DNA of 64,000 nucleotides from CAKSEI01 sp964403505 (GTDB lineage Bacteria > Bacillota > Clostridia > Oscillospirales > CAG-272): positions 1 through 64,000 of the forward strand of contig CAYOFP010000001.1 in assembly GCA_964403505.1 (NCBI GenBank), given 5' to 3'. The translations under genes and the position numbers were made by a program. The notes beneath the pieces are model-generated. The model was given only the letters and a program-made list of their open reading frames with translations. It was not told where the DNA came from and searched no databases. Shown piece by piece: positions 46,654-52,953 of this stretch. How positions within the stretch are numbered: the stretch's first letter is position 1; every line of letters starts with the position of its first letter.

Positions 46654-46667
46654 AAAGATCACCTGTT

Positions 46668-46719
46668 GACCGTTTTAAGGTCAGCACAAATAGGAACGAA
46701 AAAGTGCAGACAAACGGTC
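46668..46719 (-). promoter_or_regulatory. Inverted repeat in the NlpC/P60 leader
   Basis: GACCGTTT (46668-46675) pairs with AAACGGTC (46712-46719), with GCAC/GTGC inside, ending just upstream of the AGGTGA ribosome site. The 160-base leader may be a regulatory RNA; no known riboswitch pattern was recognised. Confidence 0.45.
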
Positions 46720-46812
46720 ACCTTTCTGTTATTTTGGAATTCTTGTTTCACACAAGTATTTTTTCGGGTTTATCGTAATTGAAATAATTACCTAGTATTA
46801 TATCTTTATATA

Positions 46813-46841
46813 AGTATATATCTAAATAAGTGAATTGTCAA
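46813..46841 (-). promoter_or_regulatory. Promoter of the NlpC/P60 gene
   Basis: Minus strand TTGACA (46836-46841), 17-base spacer, TATACT (46813-46818). The -35 box overlaps that of the divergent regulator. Confidence 0.75.
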
Positions 46842-46863
46842 GTAGTTATATATCTATTAAAAT
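46835..46863 (+). promoter_or_regulatory. Promoter of the XRE regulator
   Basis: TTGTCA (46835-46840), 17-base spacer, TAAAAT (46858-46863). It shares five bases of the -35 box with the opposite promoter, so the two probably compete. Confidence 0.75.
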
Positions 46864-46881
46864 ATACTCTGAGGTGATGTT

Positions 46882-47082
46882 ATGATTCGCATATGTCTTG
46901 ATAAAACATTAGATAGGTTAAATATAAGCAGATATGAGCTTGCAAAACGAACCGGCATACAATATCAAATCATCGATAATTATTACAAAAACAAGGTAAA
47001 AAGATATGACAGTTATGTTTTAGAGCGTATATGTTCGGCTCTGAATTGCGATGTATCTGAAATAATAGAGTTTATAAAATAA
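46882..47082 (+). CDS. Small XRE-family regulator
   Basis: 66 residues, a single Cro/C1-type helix-turn-helix: LDRLNISRYELAKRTGIQYQ with IIDNYYKNKV, ending in DVSEIIEFIK. GAGGTGATGTT lies before the ATG. It has its own promoter overlapping that of the NlpC/P60 gene and a strong terminator, so it is a likely local repressor of itself and of that gene. Similar proteins (YozG-like) are common in Firmicutes. Confidence 0.88.
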   Translation: MIRICLDKTLDRLNISRYELAKRTGIQYQIIDNYYKNKVKRYDSYVLERICSALNCDVSEIIEFIK

Positions 47083-47113
47083 CACTTGACACCGCCATTA
47101 GGTGTCAAGTGTT
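47081..47113 (+). terminator. XRE gene terminator
   Basis: AACACTTGACACC pairs perfectly with GGTGTCAAGTGTT, then ATTTTTTCG. It overlaps the stop codon. Confidence 0.92.
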
Positions 47114-47156
47114 ATTTTTTCGTATTTAAAGTGAATTTTATTCTTTCGTCTTACCG

Positions 47157-48221
47157 TTATTCGATTATTCCGCCGCCGAGGACGGTGTCGCCGTTGTAGA
47201 GTACGAGCGACTGACCTTTTGCAATGGCGCGCTGAGGCTCATCGAATACGACCCGAACCCGTCCCTCGCCCGTGACGGTCACCGTGGCGCTCTGCTCCCT
47301 TTGGTTATAGCGTATTTTTGCAAAACAGCGCACAGGCTCGCTCGGTGGGTCGAAGGCGATCCAGTTAAAGTCATATGCTTCGAGCGTATCGGAGAAAAGC
47401 TCCTCATCACGGCAGAGCACGACCTCGTTCGTATCGATACGCTTTTCACAGACATAAAGCGGTTCGGGAAGCGAGAGTCCCAAACCCCTGCGCTGTCCTA
47501 TCGTATAGCGGATTATGCCCCTATGCTCTCCTATGACCGTTCCGTCCTTCAGCACGAAATCGCCGCAAGGATATGTTTTTCCCGTATAATGCTCGATAAC
47601 GCTCGCATAGTCGCCGTTCGGCACAAAGCAGATATCCTGGCTGTCCTTTTTCGCCGAATTTACAAACCCGTTCTTTTCGGCAAGCTTCCGCACCTCGTCC
47701 TTTGTCATACTGCCGAGAGGAAACATAATATGCGATAGCTGTTCCTGCGTGAGAGACCAGAGGACGTAGCTTTGATCTTTGGTTATATCAACCGCTTTTT
47801 TCAGAAGAAAACGGCCGTCCTTTTCCTCGATGCGTGCATAGTGCCCTGTGACAATGCTGTCACATTCAGCCTCCCTCGAACGCCGGAGGAGGCTGTCAAA
47901 TTTCAAGTATCTATTGCAATCTATGCAAGGGTTTGGCGTGCCGCCGCACTCATAACACCCGACAAATCGGTCAATGACATTGCGCTTGAAATCTCCCTTG
48001 AAATTAAAGACATAATACGGTATTCCAAGTGCGGCGCAGACCGAACGTGCGTCCTCGACGTCGTCTGCCGAACAGCATGGCTTGTCCTTCTCAATATCGG
48101 CTGTGTCATTATCAAAGAGCTTCATCGTCGCACCGATGCAGTCATATCCTTTTTCCTTACACAAAAGCGCCGCAACGGAGGAGTCTACCCCCCCGCTCAT
48201 GGCGATCATCACTCTTTTCAT
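47157..48221 (-). CDS. mnmA: tRNA 2-thiouridylase
   Basis: 354 residues. PP-loop MSGGVDSSVAALL, the cysteine block CGGTPNPCIDCNRYLKF, second catalytic cysteine in DSQDICFVPNGDY, and the C-terminal barrel with GQRRGLGLS. Adds sulfur to U34 of Lys, Glu and Gln tRNAs. Start overlaps the rsmI stop by four bases. Confidence 0.97.
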   Translation of the reverse strand: MKRVMIAMSGGVDSSVAALLCKEKGYDCIGATMKLFDNDTADIEKDKPCCSADDVEDARSVCAALGIPYYVFNFKGDFKRNVIDRFVGCYECGGTPNPCIDCNRYLKFDSLLRRSREAECDSIVTGHYARIEEKDGRFLLKKAVDITKDQSYVLWSLTQEQLSHIMFPLGSMTKDEVRKLAEKNGFVNSAKKDSQDICFVPNGDYASVIEHYTGKTYPCGDFVLKDGTVIGEHRGIIRYTIGQRRGLGLSLPEPLYVCEKRIDTNEVVLCRDEELFSDTLEAYDFNWIAFDPPSEPVRCFAKIRYNQREQSATVTVTGEGRVRVVFDEPQRAIAKGQSLVLYNGDTVLGGGIIE

Positions 48222-49075
48222 ATCATTTCCTTATAGATCTCGCCCTTTGACACGCCGCGATCCTTTGCCGCCGCCTTCATGGCGTCCATTTTACTCATGC
48301 CCGAATTGATATAAAACTCCACATGCTCTTTCACCGTCATATCGGCAAAAAAAGCATCTTTTCGTATTTCTTCCTTCGTTGCGCCTGCGACGACGAGGAC
48401 ATACTCTCCGCGAGGCTCGTTCTCCTTATAATACTCCACCGCACGCTCGAGCGTGGTATGAAGCACCTGCTCGTTCAGTTTCGTCATTTCACGGCACAGT
48501 GCGACCTCCCGTGCGCCGAGGACCTCCGCCATCAGCGAAAGCGTCTTTGTCAGCCGGTGTGGCGCTTCGTAAAAAATGAGCGTGTGAGAGTCGTTTTTCA
48601 ATTCCTCGAGCCGCTTACGCTTATCTCCGTCACTGCCCGAGAGAAATCCCTCAAAAGCGAACCGGTAGCTCGGCAGTCCCGATAACGTCAGCGCATTGAT
48701 CGCAGCACAGCACCCGGGAACGCCCGTCACGGGGACGCCGTTTTCTATACAAAGTGCGACGAGCTCCTGCCCCGGGTCGCTCACGGCAGGAGTTCCCGCA
48801 TCGGTAACGAGGGCGCATGACTCGCCCCCCTGCAGTCTTTTTATTATCTTCGGACCCGCTGAGTCCTTATTATGGTCGAAATAATTTACCGTCGGCTTTG
48901 AGATGCCGTATGCAGAAAGCAGTCTGCCTGCCACACGTGTATCCTCCGCCGCTATAAAATTCACCTCGGAGAGCACCTTTTTCGCACGCTCGGACAAGTC
49001 GGCGAGGTTGCCGATCGGCGTTGCCACGATATATAGCGTGCCGCCTAACACCTTATTCTTTTCTGTATCGTTCAT
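48218..49075 (-). CDS. rsmI: 16S rRNA (cytidine-1402 2'-O) methyltransferase
   Basis: 285 residues from an ATG with AGGGG eight bases upstream. SAM-dependent TP-methylase fold: LYIVATPIGNLADLSERA, AAEDTRVAGRLL, ALVTDAGTPAVSDPG, VTGVPGCCAAINAL and FYEAPHRLTKTL. Overlaps mnmA (4 bases) and the methyltransferase gene upstream (23 bases), an operon of RNA-modification genes. Confidence 0.96.
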   Translation of the reverse strand: MNDTEKNKVLGGTLYIVATPIGNLADLSERAKKVLSEVNFIAAEDTRVAGRLLSAYGISKPTVNYFDHNKDSAGPKIIKRLQGGESCALVTDAGTPAVSDPGQELVALCIENGVPVTGVPGCCAAINALTLSGLPSYRFAFEGFLSGSDGDKRKRLEELKNDSHTLIFYEAPHRLTKTLSLMAEVLGAREVALCREMTKLNEQVLHTTLERAVEYYKENEPRGEYVLVVAGATKEEIRKDAFFADMTVKEHVEFYINSGMSKMDAMKAAAKDRGVSKGEIYKEMI

Positions 49076-49793
49076 GGAAAACACCCCTCTCGCAAATATA
49101 GTCCATTTCGTCCGTCTGTCCTTTTTCGTCCTTTATAAAAAACGGCTTGGTCACGAACGTTCCGCTTCCTCCGCCCTTTCTCGCCTCAGCGAGCACAAGG
49201 CAGGGGGGGTGCCAAGCGTCGTTATAGACATTGATCAACCGCTTTAGCGACAGTGAATTCTTTTCAAGTGCAAGAATAAGGTCGCTTATTCGGTTCGGTC
49301 TCCAGACTACATAAAAACTGCCGCCGTGCTTCAGAAGCAGAGAAGCACAGGCGCAAAAATCGCCGATACCTCCGCAGACCTCGTGCCGTGCGATATATTT
49401 TCCCTCATCTGCGTTTCGCTGTCCCGTTCCGCTTTTCATATACGGAGGATTGGCAAAGACCGCATCCGCCTCTTTTCCGATATCCGATACCTTCGCATCC
49501 CGCACATCTTTATTTATTACGCTGATCACATCGCCGAAGCCGTTATTTACGGCGTTTTTCCCGGTAAGGGCTGCATACTCGCTCTGCACCTCATATGCGT
49601 AAAAATGTGCAAATTTACCACGGGATGCGGCGAGCAGTGATATCACGCCTGTGCCCGAGCCGAGCTCGACCGCACGTCCCTTGGGCTTCGGATTGATAAA
49701 CGCCGACAGCAAAAGAGCGTCGGTGCCGTATGTCAGTCCCGACGTATTCTGCGTAAGTGTTATATTTGCATTTATGATATCTGTTCTTTCCAT
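49053..49793 (-). CDS. tRNA1(Val) adenine-N6-methyltransferase-like protein
   Basis: 246 residues from the ATG at 49791-49793 (MERTDIINANITLTQN). SAM motif VELGSGTGVISLLAA and the catalytic motif FANPPYMKSG of N6-adenine methyltransferases of the TrmN6/YfiC family. No good ribosome site is visible, and the ferredoxin terminator lies just upstream, so translation may rely on another signal. Adjacent to rsmI, the usual arrangement. Confidence 0.88.
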   Translation of the reverse strand: MERTDIINANITLTQNTSGLTYGTDALLLSAFINPKPKGRAVELGSGTGVISLLAASRGKFAHFYAYEVQSEYAALTGKNAVNNGFGDVISVINKDVRDAKVSDIGKEADAVFANPPYMKSGTGQRNADEGKYIARHEVCGGIGDFCACASLLLKHGGSFYVVWRPNRISDLILALEKNSLSLKRLINVYNDAWHPPCLVLAEARKGGGSGTFVTKPFFIKDEKGQTDEMDYICERGVFHERYRKE

Positions 49794-49803
49794 AATAAAA
49801 ATC

Positions 49804-49828
49804 AAAGGGCAAGCTACGCTTGCCCTTT
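49804..49828 (-). terminator. Ferredoxin gene terminator
   Basis: AAAGGGCAAGC pairs with GCTTGCCCTTT; on the minus strand a TTTGATTTTTATT tail follows. Sits between ferredoxin and the methyltransferase gene. Confidence 0.85.
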
Positions 49829-49836
49829 TTCTGTAA

Positions 49837-50010
49837 TTATTCCTCTGCTGCCGGAGCACCAACAGGACATGTATCTGCGCAAGCTCCGCACTCAATGCAC
49901 TCATCTGCGTTAATTACGTACTTACCGTCGCCTTCTGCAATAGCGCTAACCGGGCACTCTGCAGCACATGCGCCGCATGCGATGCACTCATCACTGATTT
50001 TGTATGCCAT
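49837..50010 (-). CDS. 2[4Fe-4S] ferredoxin
   Basis: 57 residues, clostridial-type bacterial ferredoxin. Two CxxCxxCxxxCP clusters: ECIACGACAAECPVSAI and ECIECGACADTCPVGAP, with the start MAYKISDECIACG. Small soluble one-electron carrier for hydrogenases and oxidoreductases. GGAGG ribosome site, its own promoter and terminator, so monocistronic. Too short for many gene callers but beyond doubt. Confidence 0.97.
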   Translation of the reverse strand: MAYKISDECIACGACAAECPVSAIAEGDGKYVINADECIECGACADTCPVGAPAAEE

Positions 50011-50062
50011 TTTTATTTACCTCCGTATAGATTATGGCTCAATGCCACTTGTTTGCAGGACT

Positions 50063-50091
50063 ATTGTATCACATACATATATAAAATGCAA
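50063..50091 (-). promoter_or_regulatory. Ferredoxin promoter
   Basis: Minus strand TTGCAT (50086-50091), 17-base spacer, TACAAT (50063-50068), 53 bases before the ATG. Confidence 0.85.
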
Positions 50092-50131
50092 TTATTTTTT
50101 GAAAAAAATTTTTCAGGTAATACCGCCGGCT

Positions 50132-51040
50132 TCAATCCTCGAGACCGGATAAGTCCTCTTCCGTCTTTTCTGTCTTATGATTCTTGGAAAATCCCTTGAA
50201 TTTAACGGCGCTTCTGTGATAGGCCTTCACCTGTTCCTCGCCTTTCAAAAGACGCACCTTCAGGCGTCCCGTGAGCGGCTGAGACTCGACCACGACACCG
50301 TCGCCGTCGGGAGTAGATACGATTGAGTCAACACGGGGAGTTTTCTTTATCTCCTCCTCGTATGCCTCATGCTCAAATCTGAGACAGCACATGAGCCTGC
50401 CGCATGCGCCGGATATTTTGGCTGAATTCAGGGAAAGATTCTGCTCTTTCGCCATTTTTATCGACACCTGATTGAAATCGCCCAAAAACGTACTGCAGCA
50501 GAAGACTCTGCCGCATACGCCGAATCCGCCCATCATCTTTGCCTCGTCCCGTATGCCTATTTGTCTGAGCTCGATCCTCGTGTGGAATATCGCCGCAAGG
50601 TCTTTTACAAGCTCACGGAAATCGATCCTTCCGTCTGCGGAAAAATAGAAGAGCAGCTTGGAATTATCAAATGTATACCGTGCGTCGACCAACTTCATGG
50701 GCAGGCCGTGGCGCTCAATCTCCGCTACACACTTGCCAAATGCCTCATGTTCTTTTTCGAGATTCTCTGCGTAATGCGCTTCATCCTCTTTGGTTGCCGC
50801 ACGGAGCGCCTTTCTGAGAGGAAGTACCAGTTCGCTTCCCGGCACGACCTTATTCGCCATAGCGACCATGCCGTACTCGAGTCCCCGTGCCGTCTCGACG
50901 ATGACGCCGCCCTCACGGTACTGCACTCCGTCGGGGTCAAAATAATATACCTTTCCCGACTGCTTAAATCTGACACCGATCACCTCGGCAGATTCAGGCG
51001 CCTGCGCTTCAACTCTTTCGTTTATTTTCTCTTCTTCCAT
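50132..51040 (-). CDS. ricT: RicT (YaaT) family PSP1-domain protein
   Basis: 302 residues. PSP1 domain with GVRFKQSGKVYYFDP, then the cysteine-rich block GGFGVCGRVFCCSTFLGDF and GACGRLMCCLRFE, typical of RicT. In Bacillus it works with RicA and RicF to control RNase Y and sporulation. One base after holB, as in related genomes. The charged tail (KTEKTEEDLSGLED) is not conserved. Confidence 0.96.
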   Translation of the reverse strand: MEEEKINERVEAQAPESAEVIGVRFKQSGKVYYFDPDGVQYREGGVIVETARGLEYGMVAMANKVVPGSELVLPLRKALRAATKEDEAHYAENLEKEHEAFGKCVAEIERHGLPMKLVDARYTFDNSKLLFYFSADGRIDFRELVKDLAAIFHTRIELRQIGIRDEAKMMGGFGVCGRVFCCSTFLGDFNQVSIKMAKEQNLSLNSAKISGACGRLMCCLRFEHEAYEEEIKKTPRVDSIVSTPDGDGVVVESQPLTGRLKVRLLKGEEQVKAYHRSAVKFKGFSKNHKTEKTEEDLSGLED

Positions 51041-51041
51041 A

Positions 51042-52010
51042 TCATTCTCCGTTATTCAATCGGCAAAGCATATCAAGACGTGCCATTTTGCCGTTTAGAT
51101 TGTATTCTGTTTCCTCTTTTACCGCTAAAAGCGTGCGTATCTTACCCATAGCCTCACCGAAGGAAAACTGAAAGCAATATTCCTCGGCATCCTGATAAGT
51201 TAAGAAAAACAAAAGCGGTTCGTGTATTCCCTGCTTCACGGCGATAATATCCCGAAAAGCGGAGATCAGATGCTCTAAAAAAGCGGAATATTCATCTTTT
51301 TCTTCGGGGATCTTACTCTCGAACAAATAAAGCGCCGCTTTTTCCCGACTTCCCAAAACGTCGAGAAATTCCATCACTAACTCATACCCCGACATGCTTT
51401 CATCACGCACACCGTCGAGTATCGCCCCGATCGCACCGCTGCTGTTCTTCGCTAAAAACCGAAGCGCCTTCATATTATTATCACGCAATTCACGCACAGA
51501 GGCGCTGATCTGCGAGCTATACTCGATCAGTTCATCCTCAGAAAACGTCTGCATACGCAATACCGGCGCACGGGAACGCACCGTCGGCAAAAGAGCGCCG
51601 CCGTTCGTTATCAGAAAGAAATATACGTTTTCCGGCGGCTCCTCCAATATCTTCAAAAATGCGTTTTGCGCTTCGACTGTCATAAGATGCGCTTCGCTTA
51701 TCACAAAAGCCTTAAAATCAAGGTCGTTCGATGAAAGATACGCCTCCTCACGCAGCTCTCGCACTGCGTCTACCGAAATGCTCTTTTTACCCTCTTTTCT
51801 TTCGATGTATATTACATCCGGGCAAACAAGCCGCTCTATCTTTCCGTTGTCACCGCCGTGTGCAAGGGCTGTGAGCACCCCACGCACGAGCGTATGCCTG
51901 CCGCTGCCCTTCGGTCCTTCGACGATATACGCATGAGCAAGCGTTCCGCACCCGATATCACGGGCGAGCATATTTTTTAATATTTCATTTCCGTATATTT
52001 CATCAAACAT
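51042..52010 (-). CDS. holB: DNA polymerase III delta' subunit
   Basis: 322 residues from MFDEIYGNEIL. Clamp-loader subunit with an AAA+ fold: GPKGSGRHTLV (P-loop with Arg replacing Lys), FKAFVISEAHLMTVEAQNA and ILEEPPENVYFFLITN, and TVRSRAPVLRM. The zinc-binding cysteines seen in most delta' and gamma subunits are absent. The promoter ends seven bases before this ATG, so longer starts would not be transcribed. Confidence 0.92.
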   Translation of the reverse strand: MFDEIYGNEILKNMLARDIGCGTLAHAYIVEGPKGSGRHTLVRGVLTALAHGGDNGKIERLVCPDVIYIERKEGKKSISVDAVRELREEAYLSSNDLDFKAFVISEAHLMTVEAQNAFLKILEEPPENVYFFLITNGGALLPTVRSRAPVLRMQTFSEDELIEYSSQISASVRELRDNNMKALRFLAKNSSGAIGAILDGVRDESMSGYELVMEFLDVLGSREKAALYLFESKIPEEKDEYSAFLEHLISAFRDIIAVKQGIHEPLLFFLTYQDAEEYCFQFSFGEAMGKIRTLLAVKEETEYNLNGKMARLDMLCRLNNGE

Positions 52011-52017
52011 TATATGT

Positions 52018-52046
52018 ATTATATCAAAGAAAGCATTTATTGTCAA
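52018..52046 (-). promoter_or_regulatory. holB-ricT promoter
   Basis: Minus strand TTGACA (52041-52046), 17-base spacer, TATAAT (52018-52023): perfect consensus. Only seven bases separate it from the ATG, predicting a leaderless transcript. Confidence 0.85.
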
Positions 52047-52055
52047 ATATAATTC

Positions 52056-52084
52056 TTGACAGATGTGGCAATATAGTGTATAAT
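52056..52084 (+). promoter_or_regulatory. thiT promoter
   Basis: TTGACA (52056-52061), 17-base spacer, TATAAT (52079-52084): perfect consensus, nine bases from the opposing holB -35 box. Confidence 0.9.
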
Positions 52085-52099
52085 CTTGATACATCGTGA

Positions 52100-52189
52100 A
52101 TAGTCAGGGGTGCTTAATTGCTGAGATGGATATTTTTCCGAACCCTTTAACCTGATACGGATAATGCCGGCGTAGGGAGAAACTGATAT
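52100..52189 (+). promoter_or_regulatory. TPP riboswitch
   Basis: Thiamine pyrophosphate aptamer: AGGGGTGC, GCTGAGATGG, ACCCTTTAACCTGATACGG and ATAATGCCGGCGTAGGGA in order, closed by TCAG/CTGA with flanking ATA/TAT. Followed by a terminator, so TPP should switch off thiT transcription. Confidence 0.95.
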
Positions 52190-52200
52190 ACCTCTTTTTT

Positions 52201-52231
52201 CATCGCACGGATTGTTTGCGATGATTTTTTT
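52201..52231 (+). terminator. Riboswitch-controlled terminator
   Basis: CATCGCA pairs with TGCGATG, followed by ATTTTTTTA. It lies 12 bases past the aptamer and 76 bases before thiT. Confidence 0.85.
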
Positions 52232-52234
52232 ATA

Positions 52235-52292
52235 GGCAATACCGCATGATTCTGACGACCGAGTTGCACTGTCAGAATTATACAATGTTGCC
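52235..52292 (+). repeat. Hairpin related to the MITE-like element
   Basis: GGCAATACCGCATGATTCTG at the left matches the left end of the element at 43037-43317 (one difference). ATTCTGAC (52249-52256) pairs with GTCAGAAT (52271-52278) and GGCAAT with GTTGCC at the base. It ends directly at the thiT ribosome site GGAGGAGG. Confidence 0.7.
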
Positions 52293-52306
52293 GGAGGAGG
52301 TTCACA

Positions 52307-52879
52307 ATGAACAAAAACACAAAAGCTCTCTTAGAGAGCGCAATCATGGTGGCACTCGCAACAGTGCTCAGCATGATCAAAATCTGGGAAATGCCGCTCG
52401 GCGGCAGTATCACCCTGCTCAGCATGCTGCCGATCATGTTTATATCGGTGCGGCACGGCATCAAATGGGGCTTGGGTGCGGCATTCGTCTACTCGTGGAC
52501 GCAGATATTCACGGGCGAAGTATTTGCATGGGGTCTTACACCTACGATGCTCATCGCATGTCTGCTTCTCGACTACATCCTCGCATTTTCCGTCCTCGGC
52601 CTTTCCGGTATATTCAGAAAGAAAGGCACAGCCGGTGTAATCGCAGGAATTACCGTATCATGCGTTTTGCGCTTTATCCTGCATTTCATATCGGGTGTCG
52701 TGCTGTGGACTAATTATGAAAAATTCATAGTCTTCGGCGTCGAATGGGTAAACAGACCGGTGCTCTACTCCATTTGTTATAACGGAATGTACATGCTTCC
52801 CGAAACGGTATTCACTATTATCGGGGCGGTCCTGCTTCTCTCCATACCGCAGACAAAAAAACTGCTGTTTGTGAAATAA
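52307..52879 (+). CDS. thiT: Thiamine ECF transporter S component
   Basis: 190 residues, six membrane segments. MSMIKIWEMPLGGSITLLSM and the C-terminal YNGMYMLPETVF match ThiT, including the Asn of the thiamine site. Works with a shared energy-coupling module, which is not in the window. GGAGGAGG precedes the ATG by six bases. Controlled by the TPP riboswitch, which fits the substrate. Confidence 0.95.
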   Translation: MNKNTKALLESAIMVALATVLSMIKIWEMPLGGSITLLSMLPIMFISVRHGIKWGLGAAFVYSWTQIFTGEVFAWGLTPTMLIACLLLDYILAFSVLGLSGIFRKKGTAGVIAGITVSCVLRFILHFISGVVLWTNYEKFIVFGVEWVNRPVLYSICYNGMYMLPETVFTIIGAVLLLSIPQTKKLLFVK

Positions 52880-52906
52880 TTCGGACAAATAAAGAGAGTT
52901 AAAAAA

Positions 52907-52939
52907 GATGCTGATTTCAGATAAATAGAAATCAGCGTC
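52907..52939 (+). terminator. thiT terminator
   Basis: GATGCTGATTTC with GAAATCAGCGTC (one G-U pair in plus-strand RNA), then CTTTTTG; A-run on the other side. Fifth copy of the GACGCTGATTC stem family. Bidirectional with the convergent gene. Confidence 0.85.
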
Positions 52940-52953
52940 CTTTTTGTTTATAT

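Noticed and set aside
46668..46719. Cyclic di-GMP or other known riboswitch upstream of the NlpC/P60 gene
   Set aside because: The conserved core sequences of known classes are not present; only an inverted repeat can be supported.
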